Origin: Folioceros fuciformis
Lineage: Eukaryota > Anthocerotophyta > Anthocerotopsida > Anthocerotales
Assembly (NCBI GenBank): GCA_049999805.1
Contig: JBNGIO010006099.1
Span: 1-62,844 of the forward strand
Direction: 5' to 3'
DNA length: 62,844 nucleotides
This document shows positions 24,801-36,571 of this stretch, piece after piece. The notes under the pieces were generated by a model. It made no database searches, was not told the DNA's origin, and saw only the letters and a program-made list of their open reading frames with translations. The number at the start of each line of letters is the position of its first letter. Within the stretch, counting starts at the first letter, position 1. A program made the position numbers and the translations under genes.

Positions 24801-25421
24801 TACTATCCCGACAGTGCAAAGGTGCGAAGCGATTTCGAGCTGCAAGCGTGGTGGGAGGAGATCAGAATGGTGGGGCACGCCGACAAGGCACACGAGCCTT
24901 GGTGGCCTGAGCTCAACACCGAAGACGACCTCGTGAACGTGCTTTCCACCATCATCTGGGTGTGCTCCGCCCACCATGCATCAGTGAACTTCGGGCAGTA
25001 CACTTATGGAGGATTTATGCCCAACAGGCCCTGCAACGCAAGACGATACATCCCACAAGTGGGAGAACCCGAATGGGAGGAATTTTTGGCACACCCGGAC
25101 AAATTCCTGCTCAGCATGCTGCCGGACCAACCAGAATCTACGGTCCAGATGTTGGTGACGGCGGCTCTAGCGACCCATGCCGGAGATGAAGAGTATTTGG
25201 GCTTCAGACGTGAGCACTGGACAGGTGACGAAAAGGCCATCAAGGTCGGCAACAAATTCGCACAGGCCTTACAGACCATCCAAGAAGTCTTCGAACGAAG
25301 AAACCAAAATCCCAAAAATAAATTGCGGTTTGGAGCTGGCGTCATTCCCTACACACTACTCTATCCTAAATCGAACGCCGGTTGTACAGGCAAAGGTATA
25401 CCCAACAGCATTTCCGTTTAG
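21866..25421 (+). CDS. Lipoxygenase (plant LOX, probably plastidial)
   Basis: Nine exons: 21866-22244, 22324-22607, 22724-22946, 23054-23347, 23474-23559, 23665-23772, 23898-24205, 24311-24577, 24671-25421. They join to 2700 nt, 899 residues. LOX inserts O2 into linoleic and linolenic acids, starting oxylipin and jasmonate-type pathways. Residues up to about 70 are basic and Ser/Thr-rich like a transit peptide. A PLAT domain follows ([19 protein letters not shown]). The catalytic domain shows LHELYSHW (iron ligands about His555 and His560), [18 protein letters not shown], and [10 protein letters not shown] (His752, Asn756). The C-terminus GIPNSISV supplies the last carboxylate ligand, ending in Val where most plant LOXs end in Ile. 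Positional specificity (9 or 13) cannot be assigned by eye. The gene converges on the SAPS gene 560 bp away. Confidence 0.97.
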
Positions 25422-25980
25422 ACAGTTAAACCTTGTACACACAGGAAGAATCCAACAGTTATTTTGCATACTACCAGTGCGGCATTCCGAATTTCACAAT
25501 CCCTGCGACCTGTGACACCCATAGACCTGGCTGGATGGTCAAAATCATTCTGCCAACATGGCAGGCAAAGCTACCTAACAGGTTGCTGCATTTTCTTGCT
25601 GGCAAACGACACTCCCGGTTAGCGGGCAGCTAGAAGCAGCAGAGAAGAATTTCCGATCCTTTCTCTTCACACAGAGCAAGTTCTACACCGTCTTGGAAGG
25701 TGAACTTGACCTGATACCAAGGCCTTCCACATTAAATCTACAATCAATGGAGTATTACAATGGCACCAACACAAAACTTACAATTGTTGATGCACTAAGG
25801 CTGGGAGCTCATTGACGTCCACTGAGAGGGTCGATGCTGCACAGTAACCACTTCAGGATGGCTCTATGGAAACTCTCGGTGAAGGAACCTGATCCAAGCC
25901 AGCAGGTCACGGCTCGCACCCGGCAACAAAGGCTAACCAAATGCTGGGCAAAACCACCAGCTTGCAGCAGCATTGTAAAG
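25422..25980. other. Convergent 3' flank (LOX / SAPS gene)
   Basis: About 560 bp between two stop codons on opposite strands, presumably both 3' UTRs. No ORF or structured RNA was recognised. Confidence 0.5.
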
Positions 25981-28900
25981 TTACAAACGTTCGTCCTGTG
26001 CAACTGACTGGTCATAATCACTCCGCCAATAATTAACATCATTATAATCAGCAATCCCTACTCCATCCTCAGATCTAGCCTCTGCGTCTTTCTCAAGAGC
26101 TGCTCCCACATGTGGCAAAATTGGACCGGCTTCTCCCACGATGCCTTCCTTCAACGCCTTTTCCATTGCTTTAGCAGTACCATCTGGTTCCACTCCCGCA
26201 AATTTCACAGGGCTTCCAAACAAACTCTCCCCTACCTCGGGACCTCCAGGACCTTCATCTTTGTGGTTTTCCAAGATGGGGGTTGAACTAGCATCTGGAA
26301 AATCACTGGCACCAGGGTCTGCACTGCCTTCAAAAACTACCACTCGCTCCAACAGATCAGAGTGGGATGTCTCCACAGGCTCCATGGAGCCTCCAAATCT
26401 TGCATCAAAGGGATTGTCGAAAGGATTATTCTCACCAACCGAATCTCTACCTGATGTTCCCACAACATCCGCAGACTTTGTAGAAAACGGATATGGACTG
26501 CGGTCATCCGAATGAAACAATGATGGACCATCTATCAACCCAACCCTTTGGAGATCATTTGAAAGACCCTGGACAGAATGGAGATTTGTATCCCTGTCAC
26601 GACCAGGCACATCATCTTCTTGATCATCAAAATGGGCGTCAAAACCGCTAGAGAACATGTTATGGCTTGAGGACGTGGCTGTATCCACAAGGTCATCATC
26701 TTCACAAACCACCACTTCATCATCGCTGCTGCTGCCACCGCTGCTATTAGGTGAAGACGTCAGATTTTGACTGTCTTCACGAGAAGAAAGAAAAAAGGGG
26801 GGCAGTGACCAGCCAGGGTTGTTCCCAAACAGGCTATCTTTCCTGCACACGCACCAAGAGAAAATCCCCGTCATCCAACAGCACGGGCAAGGTGGAGTGC
26901 AAGAGAACAGATCTATAAGGACCACCTGCCAAGAAATCTATCACGACTCTACCGTGTGTGGAGATTATGTACTAACCACTCAAAATACAGAGCACAGATA
27001 ATGCAGTACAGAAAAATAACACGCTCAGAGACTTGCCAACCCTACCTTTCAATTCCATCAGTAAGATGATACGGTGCGATGACCACTTCTTGCTCCTCAT
27101 CAAAGAACATTTCCTGTATATTGCCCTGCAATGAGAAACATACAAGCTAATTGCATACCAACAAATAGAGGCAAAAGATTCCAGCTCCCATCAACAGATT
27201 GATGTTTAACCATCAACGTTGAAGGGACTGAACAACATCTACCAACTCACATTTTCTCCATTTGCTCCAGGGCCCTGCAGAGAGTAAAAGGGAAGCAGAT
27301 GAGGAAAGACTGCACATGCTTCACACATATCTAACCACAAAAACCCTGCTACTTCAAGCTTTCTACTCTTCATTGAACACATCGCACCAGTGACCACATA
27401 CCTCTTCTACATCCTCATTGTCAAACATATCAGTGGTGCAATACACTTCACGAGTCAAGTTGTTGGTCATGGAGGGGATATCATAATCCCGCTCACGAAA
27501 GTCATCCTCCTCACTATCCGCTCGGCGATCTACAGCTGATGGCCGCCTACATTCGACAACAAGGCTGTCAGCACCTCCACGACAGCACCAGCCACGGCAC
27601 ATAGAAGCAAAGCCAGCAGGGACCCGCCTCCCCCCTTGCATCAGTGAACCTAGTAGACCACTTACCCACAATTCCAATTGTACAAGTTCTCGATGGCATT
27701 ACGGTCGGTAAGAGTACTGGTGACCCATTCGCCCCACTTAGGATTGGCCTGTTGAAGGAATAACAGTCATCTGAGGTATGTCATCGAAAAACAACAGCAA
27801 CATCTTCCTAATTGTAGAGACGAGAGAAGTCCGCCCGTACAATCCCAAACATACAAAATGCAAAACTCCAGCACGCAATAGCTTTTCATGGCATTTATAA
27901 GCCAACGAAAGTGCTTCCCCTTTCCAAAGATGGGGAACAAAGTCATCCAAACTCCTAATTACCAAGAATCAAGATCACAAGAAATCAATTAGGTTATCTG
28001 CCGTCAGACAACAAGAGAACGTTGGCACACACACCTGAAGATGCAATTGTATCCAAGGGCTGGTGCTCTCAGCAAGCTTATTTGCAATTCTGGTTAGATG
28101 ACCCACATTACCTATCCTTAACGGACGTCTTCCTGGAAACACCTTGGGCTAACAAGGCGAAGTTCAGAAGGTTAGCCCTTCCACAAGGCTTAGAACTAAC
28201 ACATGCTGTTAACTCAGCAATGACACAAACAACAGGACAAAAGAGGCATTGAAGTTTCCTGAAGAGGACAAACCTCTGTGTGGCCCTTGCTCACAAAAGG
28301 ATCTTCATCCGCTTGAAGTAATCTTCCGAGAAAGTCACATTTGATGAAGAGGTCATCAATTACTAATTGCCTGTTACTTTCGATACAAGAGTTCAAGATG
28401 CTCTCTACATGATGGTGCAACATATTGTTGAAAGGATAGCTGCCAAAACACAAGTCAACAGCGACTCAAGCACATTCAAAAGCCTCTCCTTATCTTGCGT
28501 AGTCCCACTTTAGGCTTGCTCAACTTAAACAACCACTTACTCAAAGAAGAGATTGAGGACCATCTCAGTTGCATTCTGACGGACAAGTTCCTGCCGAACT
28601 TCGTCATTATTAGTCCTAAACAAGACTGCAATGAATTCTACAACCTGTTGCACCACAAATTGATTCACATGTCAGTACGACAGTTCAGCGGCTGTAGTCA
28701 CACCAATGACAAGCCTGCCAAGGACACACGTAGCTGAAACTTGAGCACAAGCACACAGCTCACAGTTGACCTAACCTTGAGCCTGTGGATTCCAAGCGGG
28801 GGTTTCAACTGGCCATAAGTTGTTGGCAGGATCTGCGCTTCATCACTGGATACATCCAATAACTTGAGCAAGTCTCCTGTTGAAGCCAGACATCAGCGCC

Positions 28901-31110
28901 AGCCCCAGCGCCAGTGCAGAAGCAAGAGCAAGGTATAACACAATAAAAGTGCACTCAAAGAACATTTCCCAGTCATTGAGCGCCACTGAAACGGCACACC
29001 TAAGTAGACAGCAAAAAACTGCACAAGATACCATGAACATCAGAGTCTCACCTAGCCTAGAAAGCATGGCATCTGTTGGATTCGCTGTGGGCAGGGGTTC
29101 TGAAAAGTGCTGTCCGCGTGCAGCAGCTGCAGCTGCTAGTGATGCTGCCCTCTTTGGATCCAAGAGAGCACAACACACAGACAGCGAGTGTACAAGGGTA
29201 GACTTGCACTGGGGGTCTTCCAACACATGATCAAACAGGCTTGCCACAAACCTGCTACATACAGCAGGAGGAAAAACCTCAGAAACAAGATTCCAACATT
29301 GTGATTCTGACTTATCATTTGACTCCACAGGACAAGTTCTGTGCTGGTATGAACCTGGATGTCGCCAGCTTTGAAGCAAGAGCTGACGGAGCAATACGTG
29401 TCACTGCTGACAATGTGTCGGCAGCATTTGCATGTACCTCCGGTGGATACTAAGCAGCGATGCAGACCGGATCAGATAAGATAAACAGATTAATCTCAAC
29501 GCACAGCATCCTACATGGTAGCTACAAGGGAGCACACCTCTGGGCTTAATTTTTCCACAAGCAGTTCCAACAAGTTCGTTTCAGCCAGCCATTGCAAGGA
29601 GACGGAGTGGAAAGCATGAATATGCTCATCAGCACCAACAAGCCGGATTAGAACCTGAATAAGCAACATTGCATTAAGTTGTCTACCTTCTCAAAGAACT
29701 GAAAAAACGTTTTGGCAAGCATAGACTTCGTCACGCTGAATGTGAAGACAACGCTGGAACATATTGAACACACAGAAAATAACTAAACTCATTTCGAAGA
29801 CAAAAGTACCTCCATAATCGAGGTGATATTAATCAAATTCACCAAATTGTTCAAAATTTCTTGATGTGTCTGGGTACATTACAAAGCTACAAATGAAACC
29901 GCTGGGTGCGCCAAGACAGAAAATGGAGATAAATCTGTTAGCTTAAAACAGAAGAAAGAAGCCCAAATTGCCTCACTTGCAAGTATCGCATCACAGCTCC
30001 TGTCTTCCTGATTAGCAAACATATGACAACCTGTGAAACGAGACAGTGGTGAATGAGGCTCAAACACGAAGTTGACGACCTTCTTGTGGTACCACAAACC
30101 TCTTTACCGAACAGTACGAACCTTACTAAAGTATCCAGACAACAAAGTGCCATGCGGTCGGGTCGGCTCCAAGAACCCAAATAACATATTCATTAGCTGC
30201 AAGGCAAGAAATACAATCTGGTGAATTGGCATAGCCTGCACCGCACCACCCATTGGAGTATAAAATTTTTTGACCCAAACCATAGTCTCAGAATAACAAA
30301 CATTGCCCCTCCCATGTAAAGAGAAGGTATGCTAACATGCGAAAGGTGAAGAACCTGACCTCCTCATCCTCTACAAGAGTGTTGAAAATTGCATCAAGTT
30401 CACATGTGATGACCTCACAGGCGACAAATGGAAACCTACAAAAGACTGGCGAAGATCACCCAAAGAGTCCCTGGCCCTCACAGCACCAGTGTCGTGGCCA
30501 CAACCAACCTCACCTAAACGTCTACACATTTGCCTGTAAGCAAAGCAACATCATACTTGTATGCACGTCCATTATCGGCTCCCTCGGGAGGCTCCTCTAT
30601 GACATACCGCAGCATTTGCTGTACTTGAGGCTTACCCCGCAGGCTACAGGTTTAAAATTTAGGAAAAAAAACCCCGAGTTAGGCCAGAAGGAATAAGGGC
30701 AGCGTGTTGTAGGGTAAGAAAACAATAGACGTGCAATTTCTCCTGCAGTAGCCCCTGAGCTTCTGATTATTCAACGTTTCCAAGTTTTTGAGACTTACAA
30801 GCTGATGAGGCGGCTATTGACCGCTTTACACTCCTGTATGATGTCCTCCTCATTGAGGAGCTCCTCAAGGGTGTACACATCCTTGTCAAGTATCGAATCG
30901 ACCTACACCAAAATGGAATCCGTCAGAGACTTCTCCAATGACATCTTAACCGGAATAATAGAGTCAGTTCCACATAAGCAGATCAAAAGCTGGCCGGCAC
31001 AGAGATCCACGCCTTGTACCGAGGTTTCGTAACCCAGACTGTGGGCCGACAAGTGAGCATGATGCACTTACAGGAGACGTAGCGGAAATGCCAGACACGC
31101 GCCAGAACAT
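25981..31110 (-). CDS. SAPS-domain protein, PP6-type phosphatase regulatory subunit
   Basis: Nineteen exons in transcript order: 31110-31072, 30902-30799, 30643-30557, 30435-30360, 30196-30122, 30030-29977, 29869-29810, 29654-29538, 29449-29355, 29254-29052, 28876-28776, 28644-28541, 28439-28295, 28142-28035, 27748-27666, 27546-27402, 27274-27251, 27125-27046, 26842-25981. The total is 2562 nt, 853 residues. It starts MFWRVSGISATSP, followed by VDSILDKDVYTLEELLNEED, MLRYVIEEPP, FPFVACEVITCEL, FGFLEPTRPHGTLLSGYFSK, HSLSVCCALLDPKRAA and NPKWGEWVTSTL, the typical SIT4-associated (SAPS) helical repeat. The C-terminal third is acidic and Ser-rich. SAPS proteins bind Sit4/PP6 catalytic subunits; plant PP6-SAPS complexes act on PIN auxin carriers and light signalling. 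All junctions are canonical, and the gene looks intact. Confidence 0.95.
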
Positions 31111-31356
31111 TTTCTTCAGAAATCCGTCTATGTCTGCGAAGTGTCTTTCCCCGTGCCGAAGCACCGGGCGATCCCCAATGGACAAAAAAACCCAAAAACT
31201 GCAATTCCTGCGCCACGCCCTCCCGAAAGATCTCAAAGATAGCGGTGGCGCCCGCCGCAATGTCCACCGGTCCGTTCAAGAACGGGAATTCCAAACTGTG
31301 AGCTACAGCCTCAGACCTACAATACGGAAGCCTCCGCGGCGTGCCCCTGTCCCGCG

Positions 31357-31456
31357 NNNNNNNNNNNNNNNNNNNNNNNNNNNNNNNNNNNNNNNNNNNN
31401 NNNNNNNNNNNNNNNNNNNNNNNNNNNNNNNNNNNNNNNNNNNNNNNNNNNNNNNN
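31357..31456. other. Assembly gap (100 N)
   Basis: Exactly 100 N inside GC-rich sequence about 250 bp upstream of the SAPS start codon. The true length is unknown. Confidence 0.99.
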
Positions 31457-32337
31457 AGGGCGCCCCAGATCCGGGTCTCACACTCCCGCGCGCATCCACA
31501 GCCCGCCGCCCCTGGACCTCCGCATGGACACCGCCCCCGAGGGGTGCGTTATAGCTCACTGGACGCAGCTTCAATGACCGGCGGAGCGGCTACGCGTTCC
31601 CCTCTTCCTTCCGACGCTGCGGCCTGCTGCTGCAAGCTGAGCTGCGGGCGCGGGAGCTGGAGCTGGAGCTGCTGCTGTTGGTAAGGCGGCGAGAGCGGCT
31701 TCCCCACCAGGAGCTCAGGACGCAGCTGCGAACCCCCGCCACGCCTGCAATGGAGGCAGAGTCTGGGGGCAGATGGCACAAGAGGGCTCGCTCAGGCGCA
31801 CGCAGGTGGGACAAAGACGGCCTCGCAAAGTTGCCTTCCCGTTCCGACGCGAGAGAGAGAAGAGAAGAGAGGAGGAGGAGAGGAGCAGCGAACACAGCTC
31901 GGGGACGCCACCTGAAGCAGATCGTCTCCTGGCCAAACCTGGTAACTCGTGTGACCTTCGTTTTTGCCTTTCAACTTTCAAAGATCTTTCAGTACCCTTG
32001 TTCTCTCTTTTTTTCTCCTTTTTTTTTTCAATCGCCAACGAGTCTCTACAATGCTGCACAGCGTTCTGCGATAGCACTTTCCATAGCTCTTCACAAAGTC
32101 CTGGCTAGAGTAGCTTCTATATAGCTCTACACATAGTTCTGACTACAGCAGAGTTCATAAAACGACTACCACTAGATGACTGGAGACTTCTTCAGCAACA
32201 ATGACATCACTATATCCTTGTAGTACATAGCTATCTCNNNNNNNNNNNNNNNNNNNNNNNNNNNNNNNNNNNNNNNNNNNNNNNNNNNNNNNNNNNNNNN
32301 NNNNNNNNNNNNNNNNNNNNNNNNNNNNNNNNNNNNN

Positions 32338-32651
32338 GTCATGAATCATCAAGAGTTGCCCCATTACAAGCTTGGAGAGTAGGCCAAACATTGGACCAAG
32401 GCTCAGCTCAAAAAGAAGCCATAGGAAACTAAGAAAAAGCCTTGCTCACACCATAGTCATGAATCATCAAGAGTTGCCCCATTACAAGCTTGGAGAGTAG
32501 GCCAAACATTGGACCAAGGCTCAGCTCAAAAAGAAGCCATAGGAAACTAAGAAAAAGCCTTGCTCACACCATAGTCATGAATCATCAAGAGTTGCCCCAT
32601 TACAAGCTTGGAGAGTAGGCTAAACATTGGACCAAGGCTCAGCTCAAAAAG
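32338..32651. repeat. 118-bp tandem repeat at the edge of a gap
   Basis: Copies start GTCATGAATCATCAAG at 32338, 32456 and 32574. The first two are nearly perfect and the third stops after about 78 bp. The array touches the 100-N gap at 32238-32337, so the real array is probably longer. Confidence 0.95.
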
Positions 32652-33205
32652 ACTTTTGGTACAAGACTATCTTGGCTTGAAAGGCTTAGGTACAAGAACA
32701 CGCAAGAAGACAAGAACTTGCTCCTTTCCTTTCCTTGAGAAAGAGTGAAGATGGCCATGAAACCACCTTATACGAGCTATAACTCTGGCCACCGATTCTT
32801 CCCTCATTTCTCCTTGTTGGGACATGGGACAACCTTTGTCTTCTTATCAAGACGTTTTGGGAAAAGTTTAGGCTGGAGCGCTTACAGGTAAGTAATGGTG
32901 AAGGCTTTCACGTTATTACAGACACCTTTGAAACGGCACCAAAATGTGATTCGAACTTTAAGAACGGTGATGAAGCAATCCCCGCACAGTGGGGTGAAGG
33001 TTCAGCAATTCCAGACTCGGCTCGGCACGGACTGGAGAAGAAGAAGAGATAGACGCGTGTTTCGTGGAACAGGACGGAATGTAGCGCCACTCCACTACCT
33101 ACGTCTAGAAATCCGGTGGCGACTTCCTCATAGCAGCCATGTAGGTGCTAGGCAGGTGCAGTCGAGCCGGTCGAGCGCTTGGAAGCGCTAGCGTGTCGAA
33201 AGCAT

Positions 33206-34957
33206 ATGGAGAGCAGTCGTGGCGCGGCGTCCAACCGGATCGTGCGGGATGATGGTGGGCCTGGCAGGCCGGGCGGATGCGAGCGGGGCGTTACGGCTGC
33301 AAGTGTGAGCAAGCTGTGCGAGCAGGGGCAGCTGGATGTGGCAGTGGAGGGCCTGGGAGTTCTGGTGCAGGCAGACTGTGAGGCTCCCAAGTCTCTGTTC
33401 TACACAGTTTCCAAGGCGTGTTCTAGGGTGGAACACTTGCCGCTATGGCGGCGAGTGCATGCACTGGGGGTGCAGAAGGGGTACGAGTCGGACACGTTCT
33501 TGTGCAACCACATGGTGCGGGTGTATGCTTCCCATGCCAGGTTGGAGGAGGCCATGGCCGTGTTCAGTGCGGTGGAGGAGCCGGATGCCTTCACGTGGTC
33601 GGCGGTGATCTCGGCGCATGTGAGGCTGGGGCGGGACAGGCAGGCCCTAGGGCTCTATCAGCGGATGCGGATGTCGAGCGTGCGGCCGGACGGGCACGTG
33701 TTTGTGGCAGCCCTGCAGGCGTGCGCGAGGGGAGCGGATTTGAGGTCGGGGCAGCAGGTGCATGTGGATGTGCTTGCCGCTGGGGTTGAGCCTGATTCGT
33801 TCGTGTGTAATTGTCTGGTGGATATGTACGCCAAGTGCGGGAGCTTGGGTGAGGCAAGGAGAGTGTTCGACGCGTTAGGGCACAAGAATGTTGTCACCTG
33901 GACCGCTCTCATCGCAGGATATTCCCAGCAGGGCATGGGGCAGGAAGCGCTGCTTCTCTACAGGGCCATGCAGGAGGAGGGAGTTGCTGCTCCCAACTCT
34001 TTCACCTTCGTGTGCCTCCTGCGGGCGTGTGCTAATGTTGCCGCCCTGCAGTTGGGAAGGCAGCTGCACACGCAGATCAAAGCCCTAGGGCTGGAGGCAG
34101 AGGTGCTGGTGGCCACCAGCCTGATCAACATGTATGGCAAGTGCGGGAGCATGGCGGATGCCCAGGAGGTTTTCGATGCCTTGCCGGCAAGGGATGTGGT
34201 CACCTGGAGCGCGCTGATCGCAGGCTACACCTGTCAGGGATCCAGCCAGGTGGTGTTCGGCCTGGTTCGGAGGATGAGACAGGAAGGCATTCAGCCGAAC
34301 GGAGTCACGTTCCTCAGCATACTCACAGTATGCAGCCATGCAGGCCTGGTGGAGGAAGGTCGAGAGTTCTTCCGGGCCATGGGCAGACGGTACCACATCT
34401 CTCCCACCGTCGGTCACTACACGTGCATGGTGGACCTCCTAGGCAAAGCAGGCTTGCTGGACGAGTCCTTGGCCCTGGTCAAAGCCATGCCCATCCTCCC
34501 CGACGCGGCAGTCTGGCTCACTCTGCTGAACGCCAGCCGAAAGTGGAGCAACGCAGAGGTGGGCCGCCATGCTTTCGACCAAGCCGTGAAGCTGGACATG
34601 AAAGATGCGTCGGCGTATGTCCTCATGTCCAACATTTACACCGGTGCTCAGATGTGGGAGCAGGCGCGGGAGCTTCAGGCGTGGAGGAAAGGCGTCGGGG
34701 CGTGGAAGCAGCCTGGCCAGAGCTGGTGGACGGACACGGCCGGGCTGGCGCATAGCTTTTTGGTTGGCGAGCGGAAGCTGCCGGATCGCGAAGCGAGATT
34801 GCAGTGCGTTTACCCCTTTTTGAACGAAGAAGAGCGCGCACCACATTCAAGTGGTTTAGCCTTCTGGCGCGTGGCTCGACTAAAACGGTGTTTCAGTCAC
34901 CATTTTTCACGCGTCCATCTACCATTCTGGGGTCCACACTGGTTTCTGAAACTTTAG
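33206..34957 (+). CDS. PLS-class pentatricopeptide repeat protein, E/E+ type without DYW
   Basis: A single exon of 583 residues from the ATG at 33206 (an upstream in-frame TTG is not a start). From about residue 60 it consists of tandem P, L and S motifs, e.g. NCLVDMYAKCGSLGEARRVF, NVVTWTALIAGYSQQG, INMYGKCGSMADAQEVF, MVDLLGKAGLLDESLALV. E and E+ motifs follow (AVWLTLLNASRKWSN, PGQSWWTDTAGLAHSFLVGE). PLS-E+ PPR proteins bind organellar RNA and specify C-to-U (or U-to-C) editing sites. The catalytic DYW domain is missing: after LVGERKLPDR the frame runs about 45 residues that look non-homologous (FSHHFSRVHLPFWG). The gene may have lost its DYW part or may recruit a DYW partner in trans. A targeting peptide is not obvious; organellar location is inferred from the family. 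Confidence 0.93.
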   Translation: MESSRGAASNRIVRDDGGPGRPGGCERGVTAASVSKLCEQGQLDVAVEGLGVLVQADCEAPKSLFYTVSKACSRVEHLPLWRRVHALGVQKGYESDTFLCNHMVRVYASHARLEEAMAVFSAVEEPDAFTWSAVISAHVRLGRDRQALGLYQRMRMSSVRPDGHVFVAALQACARGADLRSGQQVHVDVLAAGVEPDSFVCNCLVDMYAKCGSLGEARRVFDALGHKNVVTWTALIAGYSQQGMGQEALLLYRAMQEEGVAAPNSFTFVCLLRACANVAALQLGRQLHTQIKALGLEAEVLVATSLINMYGKCGSMADAQEVFDALPARDVVTWSALIAGYTCQGSSQVVFGLVRRMRQEGIQPNGVTFLSILTVCSHAGLVEEGREFFRAMGRRYHISPTVGHYTCMVDLLGKAGLLDESLALVKAMPILPDAAVWLTLLNASRKWSNAEVGRHAFDQAVKLDMKDASAYVLMSNIYTGAQMWEQARELQAWRKGVGAWKQPGQSWWTDTAGLAHSFLVGERKLPDREARLQCVYPFLNEEERAPHSSGLAFWRVARLKRCFSHHFSRVHLPFWGPHWFLKL

Positions 34958-35359
34958 CGATCGATTGGCGCACATTACCCGGCGGTGCCACTGTCGACGG
35001 TCTCCTGTACGGTACTGTGATCTGCGACCTTACCGACGCGGTTGCTCTCTCTTCCAGCGGTCTTCAGATATAGTCAAGCTAATGCTGGAGCCACGTTCCG
35101 GAACGACCCTTAGCGTCCTGGATTCGAGTTCTTGGGCTTTCCTCCGCTTTGACCTGCCGGCCTGCCGACTGCGGTTCATGAGCGCAGCCTGACGTATCCG
35201 GGGGGGTCGGCCGGAAATCGTTCCTGGAGGTCTTTGGAAGTCGGCACCGGAGTCGCAGGCGTCGGTGCTGGCGGGCGTGCAGGACTTAGTGGGAGCCCCT
35301 GGTTGGCTTACCAGAAGTTGCAAAGGAGGACATACTGATCGTGGAAGCGGGCGGGGTCG
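34958..35359. other. Spacer between PPR and metalloproteinase genes
   Basis: About 400 bp, presumably PPR 3' UTR and metalloproteinase promoter. No DYW-domain motif was seen downstream of the PPR stop. Confidence 0.4.
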
Positions 35360-36571
35360 ATGGACAAGCGGGCGTGCTCCGCAACTTTGCTGTGCTGGGT
35401 CCTGGTGGTGGCCGCCTGCTGCAATGTGGCGGCTCATTCCGGGCACTTGGAGCATGGAGGGAGGCGAAAGCTAGCCCAGCTTCCTGGAGGCTTGCCGGAT
35501 GGGGGGGTGTGGTCCGGCTTCAGGAGCCTGCTGGGTCTATCGTTGGGGGATTCGGCGCCGGGGCTGAGCGATCTCAAGAAATACCTGGTGCAGTTCGGAT
35601 ACCTAGACCCCGCCGACTCGGACTCACAGGTGTTCGACAACCCGATGCTAACTGCGGTGCAGCTGTACCAGAAGAGCTTCAGGCTGAGTGTGACAGGTGT
35701 GCTAGACGTGAAGACGCTGGCTCAGATGATGATGCCGCGGTGCGGGAGAGAAGACGTGGCCAACGGGACAGCCCTGATGCTTGAGACTTTAGGGGAGCTT
35801 CCGCCTCCTCAGCCCGCGAACGCGCCATCGCCCTCTGCTCCTGCGCCTGGCGCGTCCGCGGGCGGGACAAGTCGGCGGCTCCTGAACTGGGGCGTCTCCC
35901 GCTACGCCTTCTTCCCGGGGAGGCCCAAGTGGCGGAGCAAATCCAGGCTCACCTACGCCTTCCAGGTGCAGAATGAGACGACGCAGGTGACGAAGCTGCA
36001 ACGAGAGGAGGCCTTCTTCAATGCCTTCACAGCTTGGGCCGCGGTGGTGCCCATCACCTTCACGCAGATCCAGGACTACAACCAGGCGGACATCACAATC
36101 CAGTTTGCTTACCTGGACCACGGCGACGGGGAGCCCTTCGATGGGGAGCTCGGGGTTCTGGCCCACGCCTTCTCTCCTGAGGACGGCAGGTTTCACCTGG
36201 ACAATGCCGAGCTGTGGACGGTGGACGTGAAGGCCAGCACGTCGCCTTACAACATCGACTTGCAGTCGGTGGCGTTGCACGAGATTGGGCACCTCTTAGG
36301 GTTGGGCCACTCGGGGGACCAGAACGCCATCATGTTCCCTAGCATCAGCCCGCAAGAAGCCAAGCAGGTGCTCATGAGTGACGACATCGCCGGTGCGCAG
36401 GCTCTGTACGGGGCGAACCCCAATTACGACCCAAACGCGCCACTGCCCACTTTCGATCCCAACAATCAGGCAGTTGGGAAGAATGGCGCACAGACCTTAC
36501 TTTCTCATTGTACTCTAGTCTCCGCCTCGGTGGCCACGTTTTTTGCGACGGTTACTCTTTTGTGGAGATGA
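35360..36571 (+). CDS. Plant matrix metalloproteinase (MMP), secreted and probably GPI-anchored
   Basis: Intronless, 403 residues, as plant MMPs usually are. An N-terminal hydrophobic signal (LLCWVLVVAACCNVAA) is followed by a peptidoglycan-binding-like propeptide (LSDLKKYLVQFGYL). The cysteine switch is MMMPRCGREDV, where plant MMPs usually have PRCGxPD, so the residues after Gly differ. The catalytic domain runs from about residue 190. The zinc site is HEIGHLLGLGHS (HExxHxxGxxH, about residues 310-321), followed by the Met-turn AIMFPS. The C-terminal VSASVATFFATVTLLWR is hydrophobic after a linker, which suggests a GPI-anchor signal. It should be an extracellular Zn endopeptidase at the cell surface. 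Its 3' end converges on the pfkB kinase gene. Confidence 0.96.
   Translation: MDKRACSATLLCWVLVVAACCNVAAHSGHLEHGGRRKLAQLPGGLPDGGVWSGFRSLLGLSLGDSAPGLSDLKKYLVQFGYLDPADSDSQVFDNPMLTAVQLYQKSFRLSVTGVLDVKTLAQMMMPRCGREDVANGTALMLETLGELPPPQPANAPSPSAPAPGASAGGTSRRLLNWGVSRYAFFPGRPKWRSKSRLTYAFQVQNETTQVTKLQREEAFFNAFTAWAAVVPITFTQIQDYNQADITIQFAYLDHGDGEPFDGELGVLAHAFSPEDGRFHLDNAELWTVDVKASTSPYNIDLQSVALHEIGHLLGLGHSGDQNAIMFPSISPQEAKQVLMSDDIAGAQALYGANPNYDPNAPLPTFDPNNQAVGKNGAQTLLSHCTLVSASVATFFATVTLLWR

Larger units (their letters stand above)
31111..33205. other. Gap- and repeat-rich intergenic region
   Basis: Contains the GC-rich 5' flank of the SAPS gene, two 100-N gaps (31357-31456 and 32238-32337), a GA-rich stretch near 31850-31880, a T-rich stretch near 31990-32030 and a 118-bp repeat array. 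The stretch 31457-31700 is CpG-rich like a promoter. No gene is supported; an exon of a divergent gene could be lost in the first gap. Confidence 0.5.

Noticed and set aside
34141-34755. 204-codon second-frame ORF inside the PPR gene
   Set aside because: It overlaps PPR codons in another frame and has no motif; the PPR frame shows repeated conserved motifs.
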